From Candidatus Rokuibacteriota bacterium (GTDB taxonomy: Bacteria > Methylomirabilota > Methylomirabilia > Rokubacteriales > CSP1-6), in contig JACPDG010000040.1 in assembly GCA_016184125.1 (NCBI GenBank), positions 1-64,000 of the forward strand: a stretch of DNA of 64,000 nt, written 5' to 3'. The notes beneath the pieces are model-generated. The model was not told the origin of the DNA. It made no database searches and saw only the letters and a program-made list of their open reading frames with translations. A program made the translations under genes and the position numbers. Shown in pieces: positions 42,973-51,660 of this stretch. Positions within the stretch are counted from its first letter, which is position 1. The number at the start of each line of letters is the position of its first letter.

Positions 42973-45900
42973 ATGAGCAAGATTCCGTGGACGCCGTGGC
43001 ACAAGGTGGTGCATCTCCGCGATGACGTGCGCACCGGGGAGCTGTCGATGGCGGTCTTCGCCGCCGATCTTTACGAAGTGGCCATGCGCAGGGGCACGCG
43101 GCGCGTGTACGAGGAACCCGCCGAGTTCTTCGCGCTGACGTACCCCACGGCGAACCTTCGCGACCTCGCGCGCGACATCGTGCTGCGGCTCGCGGGACGC
43201 ACCCAGAAGGCCATCCGCCAGCTCGAGCTGACGTACGGCGGCGGGAAGACCCACACGCTGATCACGCTCTACCACCTGGTCAACGACCCGGCCGCGCTGC
43301 CCGACCTGCCCTCGGTGCGCGAGTTCCGCGAGCACATCGGGATCGAGCCGCCGCGGGCGCGCGTCGCCGTGCTCTCGTTCGACAAGCTCGACGTGGAGAA
43401 GGGCATGGAGGTGCGCGATCCGGCGGGCGCGACGCGCCGGCTGCGCCAGCCGTGGAGCGTGCTCGCCTGGCAGCTCGCCGGCGAGGCGGGCCTGCGCATG
43501 CTGCACGCCGAGGACCGTGCCGAGGAGCGGGAGACGGCGCCGGCGGAGAGCCTGCTGGAGCCGCTGCTGCGCGAGCCGCAGCGGGTCGGCCTGGCCACTC
43601 TCGTCCTCGTCGACGAGGTCCTGATGTACGCCCACGAGAAGGTGTCCCATCAGCGGGAGTGGCTGGGCCGGCTCAAGAACTTCTTCCAGTACCTCTGCCA
43701 GGCGACCGTGAAGGTCGACCGTGCGGCGGTTGTCGCCTCGCTGCTCGCGACGGATCCCTCGAAGAGCGACGAGCTGGGCAAGCAGATCGTCAAGGAGATC
43801 TACGACATCTTCGCGCGCGAGAAGGAGGAGGGCGTGCAGCCGGTGCTCAAGGAGGACGTCGCCGAGGTCCTCCGCCGCCGGTTCTTCACGCCCGAGTCCA
43901 TCGCGTCGCGGGACGCCTTCCGGCCACACGTCTTCGCGGCCCTCCAGGGCATCGTGGACCTCGACGAGAACACGCGCCGCAACCGCAAGGCCGCGGAGGA
44001 GCGCTTCCTCCAGAGCTATCCGTTCCACCCGGACCTGACCGAGGTCTTCTACGGCAAGTGGACGGGCATGGACAGCTTCCAGCGGACGCGTGGTGCGCTG
44101 CGCACCTTCGCGCTCGCGCTCCGCGACGCGGAGAAGTGGGACACGAGCCCCCTCGTCGGTCCGAATGTCTTCCTGAGCGAGCGCGACCGAGACGCGATCA
44201 GCGAGGCCGCGCGCGAGTTGACGAGCGTCGCGAGCAAGGAGCAGACCGAGGGCACGGGCCACAACTGGACCGCGATCCTGGAGGGCGAGCTGAAGAAGGC
44301 TCGGGCCGTCCAGGAGGAGCTTCCCGGGCTTCGCTTCCGGGAGATCGAGCAGGCCGTGTTCTCGACGTTCATCCACTCGCAGCCGATCGGCGCCAAGGCG
44401 AGGCTCGATGAGCTGCTCATCCTGGCCGGCGCGACGCGGCCCGACCGGATCAGCCTCGAGAAGGGGCTCAGGTTCTGGTTCGACCGCTCGTGGTTCCTCG
44501 ACGAGTCGGCCGACGCCGAGGTGAAGGGGGCCCCCGGCAGCGCGAAGCCCCTTCCCGTCTCCTGGCGCCTGGGCGCCAGGCCGAACCTCCGGCAGATGCA
44601 CGCGGACGCGTGCGCGCGGGTGCCCGACGAGCTGGTCGAGGCGCGCCTGCTCGAGGACATCCGCAAGCTCCGCAGTCTCACGGCAGGCGCGTCAGCGGCC
44701 GGAGCCCGCGTGCACAACCTCCCCGAGAAGCCGAGCGACATCGAGGACGAGGGGGATTTCCACTACGCGGTGCTGGGCCCCCCGGCGGCGTCGGAATCCG
44801 GTCGGCCGAGCGCTGAAGCGCGGCGATTCCTCGAGGAGAACACCGGCCCCAGTAATCCTCGCAAGGAGCGCAACGCAGTCGTCCTGGCCGTGCCGTCACG
44901 CGACGGCCTCTTCGCGGCGCGCCAGGCGGTTCGCGACTACCTCGGCTGGGAGGGCGTGAAGGACGCGCTCAAGGACCAGGAGGTCGATCCGATCCGGTCG
45001 GCGATGCTGGCGAGCTACACCGAAGCTGCGCTCAAGAAGATCCCCGGAGCGGTGACTCAGGCATACTGCATCGTTGCGACGATCTCGGAAACGGACGAGG
45101 TCCACGCGTTCAAGGTGCAGGTGGGTGACGGGCCGCTGTTCCAGACCATCAAGGCCGATCGACGCAGCCGCATCCAGGAGACCGCCATCAGCGCCGACGC
45201 GATTCTCCCGGGCGGTCCGTACGATCTCTGGCGCGAGGGAGAGGACGCGCGACGCGTGAAGGACCTCGTCGGCGCCTTCGCACGCTTCGCCAGGCTCCCC
45301 AAGATGCTCGACCGCAAGGCGATCCTCGACACGATCGTCACCGGGTGCGTCGAGGGAGTATTCGTCGGTCGCCTCCGCCGCCCCGACCGCTCGGTGCGAA
45401 CCTTCTGGCGAGAGCGACCGGAACCTGAGGCGCTGAACGATTCCGGGTTCGAGGTCGTGCTGCCCGAGAAGGCCGAGCTGACGGGCATCGCGCCGTCGCT
45501 GCTCTACCCCAATGCAATTCCAGACCTCTGGACGAAGAGTGATCTCAGCATTCGAGAGGTGCACGAGTTCCTCTCCGGCACGGGGGTGATCGGGATCGAT
45601 CGCGGCGGATATGTCGAGAACCTCGCCGTCCCGCGGACGGCGCCCGCAGTGATCGATGCGGCGCTCGGCGCCGCTGTTCGCGAGGGCAAGCTGTGGCTGA
45701 CGTCCGGGCCCGCGAGTCTGCTTGGTGAGGACGTCCCACCCGGCCTCCTGACGGAGGCTGCAACGGTTCAGGCCCCGCCGCCAGCCGTCCCGCCACTAGC
45801 GCTGTTGCCGGACCAGCTGACGCCTGCGTGGAGTGGCAACCGCACGAACGCACTCGCGATCTGGACAACCCTCTCGCAGAAGGCAGGGAAGAACCTGCCA

Positions 45901-46281
45901 TGGCTTACCGTTCGCGAGGCGATCGACGGCGCGCTTCGGGTGCGAGTGATCGAGCTGGAGCCCGACGCGGGGCCGTGGCCGTGCGACGCCACCGGGGCTG
46001 CTCGCATCAGGCTGCGTCTGGCTTCCACCCTGCCGCCGTCTTCACCGCCCCCGCCGGGGCCGGGCAAGCCGGGCGCGCGCACAGGAGCGGCGGACCTGAC
46101 GCCGGGCCAGATCCAAGACCTCGCCGAGGTGATGGGCGATCTGCTGAAGGCGAAGGCCGGGTACGAGCTGACGCTCCATCTGCGAGTGGAGCTGACCGGC
46201 AAGGAAGCGCCGCCAGAGGCTACGGTGGCGGCGGTCAACGAGGTGCTGAGGAAGGTGAACGACGACATCCAGGTCAAGTAG
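42973..46281 (+). CDS. DUF499 AAA+ ATPase (COG1483 type)
   Basis: The 1102-residue protein has an early Walker A-like LTYGGGKTHTLI (about residues 80-91), Walker B TLVLVDEVLMY, and helical segments typical of DUF499 (QSYPFHPDLTEVFYGKW, FQRTRGALRTFALALRD, GHNWTAILEGELKKA). This ATPase family is repeatedly found beside DUF1156 methylases in defence islands and is distantly related to BREX/Pgl ATPases. A Pro-rich linker precedes the C-terminal helical region. The ATG at 42973 is taken; an in-frame ATG at 42952 would overlap the methylase gene by 14 bp. Confidence 0.9.
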   Translation: MSKIPWTPWHKVVHLRDDVRTGELSMAVFAADLYEVAMRRGTRRVYEEPAEFFALTYPTANLRDLARDIVLRLAGRTQKAIRQLELTYGGGKTHTLITLYHLVNDPAALPDLPSVREFREHIGIEPPRARVAVLSFDKLDVEKGMEVRDPAGATRRLRQPWSVLAWQLAGEAGLRMLHAEDRAEERETAPAESLLEPLLREPQRVGLATLVLVDEVLMYAHEKVSHQREWLGRLKNFFQYLCQATVKVDRAAVVASLLATDPSKSDELGKQIVKEIYDIFAREKEEGVQPVLKEDVAEVLRRRFFTPESIASRDAFRPHVFAALQGIVDLDENTRRNRKAAEERFLQSYPFHPDLTEVFYGKWTGMDSFQRTRGALRTFALALRDAEKWDTSPLVGPNVFLSERDRDAISEAARELTSVASKEQTEGTGHNWTAILEGELKKARAVQEELPGLRFREIEQAVFSTFIHSQPIGAKARLDELLILAGATRPDRISLEKGLRFWFDRSWFLDESADAEVKGAPGSAKPLPVSWRLGARPNLRQMHADACARVPDELVEARLLEDIRKLRSLTAGASAAGARVHNLPEKPSDIEDEGDFHYAVLGPPAASESGRPSAEARRFLEENTGPSNPRKERNAVVLAVPSRDGLFAARQAVRDYLGWEGVKDALKDQEVDPIRSAMLASYTEAALKKIPGAVTQAYCIVATISETDEVHAFKVQVGDGPLFQTIKADRRSRIQETAISADAILPGGPYDLWREGEDARRVKDLVGAFARFARLPKMLDRKAILDTIVTGCVEGVFVGRLRRPDRSVRTFWRERPEPEALNDSGFEVVLPEKAELTGIAPSLLYPNAIPDLWTKSDLSIREVHEFLSGTGVIGIDRGGYVENLAVPRTAPAVIDAALGAAVREGKLWLTSGPASLLGEDVPPGLLTEAATVQAPPPAVPPLALLPDQLTPAWSGNRTNALAIWTTLSQKAGKNLPWLTVREAIDGALRVRVIELEPDAGPWPCDATGAARIRLRLASTLPPSSPPPPGPGKPGARTGAADLTPGQIQDLAEVMGDLLKAKAGYELTLHLRVELTGKEAPPEATVAAVNEVLRKVNDDIQVK

Positions 46282-46319
46282 CTGGCGGCCAGCGTGCCTG
46301 GCACAGGCTGAGGGGAGCG

Positions 46320-46529
46320 ATGAGCAGCGCGTACTTCGGGATCGAGGAGACGTCCCGATATCCGCGCTGGCGTGACGCGTGGCAGCGACGTCGTTGGCTG
46401 CACTGTGCCCTCGGCGAATACGAGCAGGCCGAGGCAGCGGAGCAGGTGATCGCTGCGCTTCGAAGAGATGACGATTACAGGGGCGACAGCCGCGACATGC
46501 TCGGTGTGCTATGGGGCAGGGACCGGTGA
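46320..46529 (+). CDS. 69-residue protein of the defence operon, unknown
   Basis: The protein starts MSSAYFGIEETSRYPRWRDAW and is rich in Trp, Arg and Tyr, with a helical EYEQAEAAEQVIAALRR core. AGGGGAG lies 2 nt before the ATG, and its 3' end overlaps the next gene. It follows the DUF499 gene after 38 bp. The Trp/Arg-rich N-terminus could bind a partner protein. No family is recognised. Confidence 0.6.
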   Translation: MSSAYFGIEETSRYPRWRDAWQRRRWLHCALGEYEQAEAAEQVIAALRRDDDYRGDSRDMLGVLWGRDR

Positions 46530-47137
46530 GGAAGCGCGTGGATCGCGCGCGGCGTCGCTCGGCGACGAGAAAGAAGGCCGCGGGACCGCCGCGATCGACC
46601 GCGAGGGACGGAGGGCCTCGGCATTCGGAGAAGTCCGCGCACCACGACGTGCGTCTGGACCGACGCTCGCGCAGCGTTGCGAAGGCGCTGAGCGATGTCG
46701 AGCGCGCGTATCGGACGCTTTCGGCGAGAGGCGACGATTTGCTCGCTGTAGCGCACCGGGCTCACGACGAAGCCGTCGAGGCGCACCGGGCTGCGCTAGC
46801 TCACGAGATGGCCGATCGGTACTTTCTGCGCGACATCCTCGCGCTCCGTGACGCTCTCGCGAACGTCGCGCTTGGCGCGCTGCCGAACGCTATCGAAGGG
46901 CTGAGGACGTTGCCGGCGGCCCTCATCGACTGGCTCGTGGCAACATTGGACGTCGTTCCACATCTCGAATGCGGCCAGCGACTGGAAGTGCCGAAATCGA
47001 GGCTGGCCGACTTCGTTCTGGAAGGCGAGGAGCCCGCCACCGAGCTGGTTCTGGTCAAGCTCGTGGTTGTCAGGCCGGGGTGGAAGCGACGGGGATCAGT
47101 GCTCGTCCGGCCGACCGTCGAGTGGGCCGGCCGTTGA
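46511..47137 (+). CDS. GrpE-like protein at the end of the defence operon
   Basis: The 208-residue protein has a basic N-terminus of about 60 residues, then a long helix (VERAYRTLSARGDDLLAVAH...), LRDILALRDALANVALGALP, and a C-terminal strand set ending LVVVRPGWKRRGSVLVRPTV. That order (long helix, R-D-LL-x-LD-x-L-like segment, VxxxGY-xxxxxVLRPAxV-like end) matches GrpE nucleotide-exchange factors, although charged motifs differ. No Hsp70 partner lies in the window. Translation starts at the ATG at 46511 or, coupled as GTGA, at the GTG at 46526. Confidence 0.55.
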   Translation: MGQGPVRKRVDRARRRSATRKKAAGPPRSTARDGGPRHSEKSAHHDVRLDRRSRSVAKALSDVERAYRTLSARGDDLLAVAHRAHDEAVEAHRAALAHEMADRYFLRDILALRDALANVALGALPNAIEGLRTLPAALIDWLVATLDVVPHLECGQRLEVPKSRLADFVLEGEEPATELVLVKLVVVRPGWKRRGSVLVRPTVEWAGR

Positions 47138-47313
47138 GCGCGGTCCGCTCGGTCGCGTTTCCTCGAGTATGAATCGAATCTGGCGGTTCAAGGTCAGGGG
47201 ACGACCCCGGCGCCTGGCCAGCGGTGCGATGCGAGGAGACCGGCCGACGTATGAGACGACAACGCCGGGGCGGACAGCCATCCGCCCGGCTTGCGCACGG
47301 TGGTTCGTGCCAG

Positions 47314-49191
47314 TCAACTCTTCACGGCGAGATCGTCGACCCCGAGCTCGGCGAGCTTCCAGTCGGCCGGCGTGCCGGTCCCCGGGTCCCAGCCCGCCAT
47401 CTGGTAGTACGTGTGGCGCGCGGCCTGGAACTCGCCCCGGTCGATGAACTGCCCCTTCAGCACGCCGTTGCCGATGCCCTGGTGCAGCCGCTCGGGCAGC
47501 ACGTCGTCGTCCGGCCCGAACCCCTCGCGCGCGTTGAAGAGGCGCGCGAGCGTGTTGTTGCGCTCGCCGATCTTCATCGCCTCGTAGATCGACAGGTTCC
47601 AGCCGGTCACGGCGTTGACGTAGTCGATGAGCGGCTCGAGGTTCATCGCGTTGAGCGGCGTGCCGACGAAGTCGCACATCCCGACGGCGTTGTAGAAGCT
47701 CCACACCTTCTGGGTCTCGTAGAACGCCCGCACCTTCTTCGCGTCGAGCGTCAGCGGATCGAGCGGCTCGATGAGCCCGAGCGCGCCGAGGGGGTGACCC
47801 TGGGGATGGAATCCCGCGTAGAGCGGATCGTGCGGCGCCTCCATGTGGTCGGCGCCGGTTGGGGAGAGGGCGTAGGCGAGCGACAGCCCCTTCTTGCCGC
47901 GAGGGTCGTGCATCGGCAGCTCTTGCCCCTTCACGTGCAGCGCGAAGCGCTCGGCGCCCTTGCCGAGCTCCTTGGCCGCGCGCTTCACGCCCTCGCCGAG
48001 CAGACGGCCGAGACCCTCGCGCTTGCCGATCTGATGCAGGAGCTGGATGGCGGCGTCGGCGTTGCCCCACGTGAGATCGAGGCCACCGGCCATCTCCTTC
48101 GTGATGATGCCGTGCTCGTAGCACTCCATCGCGAAGGCGATGGTGGCGCCCGTCGAGATCGAGTCGAGCACGTACTGTGCGAAGAGCTGGTTGATCAGCG
48201 CGAGCGCGTTGAGGTCGTCGATCCCGCAGAGCGAGCCCGCCGCGGCGAGCGTCTCGTACTCGGGCCCGCCGTACTTCGGTGTGACGCCGAGGTCCTTCAC
48301 CTCGACCTCGCGCTTGCACGCGACCGCGCACGCGTAGCAGGTGCCACGGTTCACGAGGATCGTGTCGCGCATCTTCTGGCCGCTGATGTCGCGCGCGCCC
48401 TCGAACGAGCCATCGCGGAAGTTCCGCGTGGGCAGGATGCCGCTCGCCTCGAGGGCCAGCACGCCACCCGACGAGCCGAGCTGATGGAACCGATCCTTCG
48501 AGCGGTCGTAGTGCTGGCGGAACCACGCGAGGCCGCCCTTCGCGCCGTCCTTGTCCATGGCCATCGGCGGCTTCGACCCCCGCACCGCGATCGCCTTCAG
48601 CCGCTTGGCGCCCATGACGGCGCCGAGGCCGCAGCGACCGTGGAAGTGCTTGAGCCGGTTCACGATCGCGGCGAACCGCACGAGCCTCTCGCCCGCGACG
48701 CCCGTCTGCAGCACGCGGATACGCTTGTCGCCGAGCTCCTGGTCCAGGCCTTCCTGCACCTCGCCCGACAGCTTGCCCCACACGGCGCTCGCGTCCCGGA
48801 ACTCGACCGTGTCGTCCTTGATCCACAGGTAGACCGGCGCGCTCGCCTGTCCGGTGATGACGACGCCGTCCCAGCCCGCCGCGCGGAGCTCCGGCCCCCA
48901 CCAGCCGCCGGCTTCCGACTCGCCGTAGCCGCCGGTGAGCGGTGACTTCGCCGCCGCGGTGTAGCGGTTCGTCCCGGAGAGCGAGAGCCCGTTGATGACG
49001 CTGGTCATGAACACGAGCACGTTGTCGGGACCGAGCGGATCGACGCTCGGCCGCATCTCGCGCAGCAACAGGTGCGCCGCGAGCGCGCCCCCGCCGAGGT
49101 ACTTGCGCATCGTCGTCTCGGGGAGTTCCTCGACGCGCGTCTGGCGTGTCGTCAGGTCGACGTGCAGGAGCTTGCCCGTGATACCGGCCAT
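47314..49191 (-). CDS. aor: Aldehyde:ferredoxin oxidoreductase (tungsten/pterin type)
   Basis: The 625-residue protein oxidises aldehydes to acids with ferredoxin. It shows the family start GKLLHVDLTTRQTRVEELPE, RKYLGGGALAAHLLL and SPLTGGYGESEAGGWWG (pterin region). The [4Fe-4S] cysteines are CYACAVAC (285, 288, 292) plus a later Cys in VGMCDFVGTP. DRDGAKGG-like and DHMEAPHDP segments also fit. Length is normal. GGAGG lies 5 nt before the ATG. It may clear aldehydes made by the indolepyruvate oxidoreductase or amino-acid pathways. A four-unit repeat lies just upstream. Confidence 0.93.
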   Translation of the reverse strand: MAGITGKLLHVDLTTRQTRVEELPETTMRKYLGGGALAAHLLLREMRPSVDPLGPDNVLVFMTSVINGLSLSGTNRYTAAAKSPLTGGYGESEAGGWWGPELRAAGWDGVVITGQASAPVYLWIKDDTVEFRDASAVWGKLSGEVQEGLDQELGDKRIRVLQTGVAGERLVRFAAIVNRLKHFHGRCGLGAVMGAKRLKAIAVRGSKPPMAMDKDGAKGGLAWFRQHYDRSKDRFHQLGSSGGVLALEASGILPTRNFRDGSFEGARDISGQKMRDTILVNRGTCYACAVACKREVEVKDLGVTPKYGGPEYETLAAAGSLCGIDDLNALALINQLFAQYVLDSISTGATIAFAMECYEHGIITKEMAGGLDLTWGNADAAIQLLHQIGKREGLGRLLGEGVKRAAKELGKGAERFALHVKGQELPMHDPRGKKGLSLAYALSPTGADHMEAPHDPLYAGFHPQGHPLGALGLIEPLDPLTLDAKKVRAFYETQKVWSFYNAVGMCDFVGTPLNAMNLEPLIDYVNAVTGWNLSIYEAMKIGERNNTLARLFNAREGFGPDDDVLPERLHQGIGNGVLKGQFIDRGEFQAARHTYYQMAGWDPGTGTPADWKLAELGVDDLAVKS

Positions 49192-49257
49192 GGTGCCCTC
49201 CTCGATTGATCGCCCCAAATCCTAATCCGGGGGAGCGAGACCCGGCAGGACTTTTTC

Positions 49258-49640
49258 ATGGGGGGCCCCGAGATGGCCCCCCATACCCCCCAAACACTCG
49301 CAAGCGCCGCGGGACACCCGCGGCGCTGCTCGAGAGCCCACTCGGGCTCCCGGGGGCCGAGATGGCCCCCCATACCCCCCAAACACTCGCAAGCGCCGCG
49401 GGACACGCGCGGCGCTACTCGAGAACCCACTCGGGCTCCCGGGGGCCGAGATGGCCCCCCATACCCCCCAAACACTCCTAAGCGCCGCGGGACACGCGCG
49501 GCGCTGCTCGAGAGCCCACTCGGGCTCCCGGGGCCCCGAGATGGCCCCCCATACCCCCCCGGCGCTCGGAGCCGTCCCGGCGGGCGCGCGGACGCGCCCG
49601 CGAAACCCGGGACGGCCCTCGATGACCCGATTCGTTCACA
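49258..49640. repeat. GC-rich hairpin repeat, copy D (four tandem units of 89-90 bp)
   Basis: GAGATGGCCCCCCATACCC recurs at 49270, 49359, 49448 and 49538, so the unit is 89-90 bp. Units 1-3 carry the hairpin GCGCCGCGGG...CGCGGCGC and a small AGCCC-ACTC-GGGCT hairpin. Unit 4 switches to the GCCGTCCCGG type seen in copies A and E. It lies downstream of the radical SAM gene (minus strand). Confidence 0.85.
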
Positions 49641-49697
49641 GGCGGACGTCCGCGGTGACCGCGCCCGCGGGCACGCGACCGGGGCCCGGCGCCGCGC

Positions 49698-50969
49698 TCA
49701 GCGAGCGCCGCAGCAGCGCTTGTACTTCCGGCCGCTCCCGCACGGGCACGCGTCGTTGCGGCCCGCGCTCGCCGCCGGCGCCACCGCGGGACGCAGCTCC
49801 TTCGAGATCCGATCGAGCGGCTGCCCGGCGCGCCAGAGCGCGGCGAACCGGTCGAGATGCGGCCGGGCGTGCGTGAAGAACCGCTTCCATCCGGCGCAGA
49901 GGTAGTTCAGGCCGCGCTCGCCTTCCCTCGGCAGCAGGCGGTCCTTCGGGCAGCCCCCGTTGCACAGGTCGAGGACGTCGCACTCGCGGCAGATCCCAGG
50001 AAGGGCGTCACGCTTCGCGGCGCCGAACGCTCGCTGGGCGCTGTGCTCGAGGAGCTCAGCGAGTGGCGTGTCCGCGATGTTGCCGAGGCGATGCTCCCGG
50101 TCCACGAAGTGGTCGCACGAGAAGAAGTCGCCGTTCCACTCCACGACCGGCACGTCACCGCACGTCTCCCGGAAGATGCAGAGCGCGTGCGGGAGCCCGC
50201 ACGCCGTGCGGATCGCTTCGTCGAACGTCTGGATCACGATGCGGCCGACGTCCGCGCGGAGCCACTCGTCGAAGACGGCGCACAGGAACTCGCCGAACGC
50301 CTCCGGGCTCGGGGTGCGCGACGTGACCGGCCCTTCCGGCGCGTCCGCGCGCCGCGCCGGAGTGCGCTCGACCAGCGGGAGGAATTGCAGGTACGGGACG
50401 CCCAGGCCCTTGAAGAACCGGTACACGGCGCGTGGCCGGGCGACGGTGCGGTCATGGACGACCGAGAGCACGTCGCACGGCACGTTCCAGGCGCGGAGCA
50501 GCTCGAATGCGCGCACGGCCTGCGCGTGCGTCGGACGATGGCCCCGCGTCACGCGGTAGCTGTCGTGGACGTCCTCGGGCCCGTCGAGCGAGAGGCCGAC
50601 GAAGAAGCGCTCGGCGGCGAGGAACCGCGCCCACCCCTCGTCGATGAGCGTGCCGTTCGTCTGGAGGCTGTTCGAGATCCGGCGACCCGGGCGGGCGTGC
50701 TTCCTCTGGAGCGCGACGATCGTCCGGAAGTAGTCCAGGCCGAGCGCCGTCGGCTCTCCGCCGTGCCAGGCGAAGTTCACGACCTCGCCGGGATGCGCGT
50801 CGAGCGTCTGGACGATGAGCGCCTCCAGGACGTCCTCGCTCATCCGGCACGCCACGTCCTGCGGATAGAGCGAGCGCCTGGACAGGTAGTAGCAGTACGC
50901 GCAGTCGAGGTTGCACACCGCGCCGCCGGGTTTCGCCATCACCTGGAACTCGAACGACGCCGTCGCCAT
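49698..50969 (-). CDS. Radical SAM/SPASM protein of the anaerobic sulfatase-maturase type, with SEC-C tail
   Basis: The 423-residue protein has the radical SAM cluster motif CNLDCAYC (about residues 19-26). FAWHGGEPTALGLDYF, SNSLQTNGTLID and GLSLDGPEDVHDSYR follow as in anSME. SPASM cysteines for extra [4Fe-4S] clusters include CGDVPVVEWNGDFFSCDHF and CRECDVLDLCNGGCPKD. The C-terminus is a SEC-C metal-binding motif (ACPCGSGRKYKRCC), unusual for the family. anSMEs convert Cys or Ser of sulfatases to formylglycine, but no sulfatase is in the window, so the target is unknown. Confidence 0.9.
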   Translation of the reverse strand: MATASFEFQVMAKPGGAVCNLDCAYCYYLSRRSLYPQDVACRMSEDVLEALIVQTLDAHPGEVVNFAWHGGEPTALGLDYFRTIVALQRKHARPGRRISNSLQTNGTLIDEGWARFLAAERFFVGLSLDGPEDVHDSYRVTRGHRPTHAQAVRAFELLRAWNVPCDVLSVVHDRTVARPRAVYRFFKGLGVPYLQFLPLVERTPARRADAPEGPVTSRTPSPEAFGEFLCAVFDEWLRADVGRIVIQTFDEAIRTACGLPHALCIFRETCGDVPVVEWNGDFFSCDHFVDREHRLGNIADTPLAELLEHSAQRAFGAAKRDALPGICRECDVLDLCNGGCPKDRLLPREGERGLNYLCAGWKRFFTHARPHLDRFAALWRAGQPLDRISKELRPAVAPAASAGRNDACPCGSGRKYKRCCGAR

Positions 50970-50991
50970 CAGCGCTCGCGAGTCTACGTGA

Positions 50992-51210
50992 TCACGGGCG
51001 GCCGGCGCCAGCCTCGTGCGGGGTGGGAGAGGGGCTCCCGGGAGCCGCGATCCAGGTGCCCGCGCGGATCAGCGCGCGGCCGACGACCTCGCGCAGCAAT
51101 GGACGCGGCGGGCGCGCCGCCGCCGCGCGCGCGTGCTCCGCCGAGAGCGCGCGCAGCTCCGCCAGGCGCGCGCGGGCGACCACCTCGAGCAGGTACACGT
51201 TCATTCCCAT
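50992..51210 (-). CDS. Small Ala/Arg-rich protein, unknown
   Basis: The 72-residue protein starts MGMNVYLLEVVARARLAELR and has one amphipathic helix, then a PPRPLLREVVGRALIRAG segment and a Pro/Gly tail. The ATG at 51210 has GGAGG exactly 6 nt upstream; an in-frame ATG at 51216 would sit directly on the ribosome site. It follows the 122-residue membrane protein gene after 13 bp, so both may belong to the same transcript from the putative ECF promoter at 51612-51641. Confidence 0.6.
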   Translation of the reverse strand: MGMNVYLLEVVARARLAELRALSAEHARAAAARPPRPLLREVVGRALIRAGTWIAAPGSPSPTPHEAGAGRP

Positions 51211-51223
51211 CGTCATCCTCCGT

Positions 51224-51592
51224 TCAGGAGCGCGCCACCCGAGTCGCACCCGATTCGTTCGCGGGCTCGCGTTGGGGAGTCAGGACGATCTCGACGTGCT
51301 CCGCCGCGCCCATTCGCGCGAGCGTCTGGTGGGCGATCGCGACGACGCGTCCGAGAAGCTCCGGCCGCCGGAACGGGACGGGGATCGACACCTGCCACGG
51401 CCGCAGCACCGGCTTCGTGACCACCGGCGACACGAGCGCTCCGAGCTCACGGTGCAGCGCGTCGGTGACCGCGATCTGTCGGGCGACGGCCGCCTCGCGC
51501 ACGCGCTGCCAGCGCGTGGTGATCGAAAGCAGCGCGGCGAGGGCCGCGAACGGTGTGGCGGCGAGCGCGACCCCGAGCAATGTCTCCAGCAT
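51224..51592 (-). CDS. Small membrane-anchored protein, unknown
   Basis: The 122-residue protein has one N-terminal transmembrane helix (LGVALAATPFAALAALLSI), then a cytoplasmic or periplasmic domain with DALHRELGALVSPVVTK, RPWQVSIPVPFRRPELLG and AAEHVEIVLTPQRE. GGAGG lies 7 nt before the ATG. Upstream at 51612-51641 is a motif matching the region ahead of the ECF sigma gene, so it may be a target of that sigma factor. Confidence 0.7.
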   Translation of the reverse strand: MLETLLGVALAATPFAALAALLSITTRWQRVREAAVARQIAVTDALHRELGALVSPVVTKPVLRPWQVSIPVPFRRPELLGRVVAIAHQTLARMGAAEHVEIVLTPQREPANESGATRVARS

Positions 51593-51611
51593 CGTCGGTC
51601 CTCCTTGCCTG

Positions 51612-51641
51612 CTGAGACACCGCGCCCCGCGCGGTGTGAAA
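51612..51641 (-). promoter_or_regulatory. Putative ECF-sigma promoter motif (copy 1)
   Basis: Read on the minus strand, TTTCACAC (51641-51634) is followed 22 bp on by TCAG (51615-51612). The same two blocks with the same spacing lie before the ECF sigma gene at 53419-53448. It is 20 nt upstream of the ATG of the small membrane-protein gene. The core also forms a hairpin (ACACCGCG...CGCGGTGT). Confidence 0.5.
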
Positions 51642-51660
51642 CGCGGGGCGGTGGCTGGAG

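Noticed and set aside
32033-47137. Assignment as a canonical DISARM or BREX system
   Set aside because: No DrmA, DrmB (DUF1998) or DrmC for DISARM, and no PglZ, BrxA/B or Lon-like protein for BREX. Only the helicase/methylase and ATPase themes are shared.
47169-47447. Small frame starting MNRIWRFKVRG after the GrpE-like gene
   Set aside because: No ribosome site. It becomes Arg/Ser-rich antisense to the aldehyde oxidoreductase gene after about 45 codons. A remnant is possible, but a gene is not supported.
49258-49640. Possible CRISPR array
   Set aside because: Units of 89-90 bp are repeated almost whole, without unique spacers of uniform length, and no cas gene is present.
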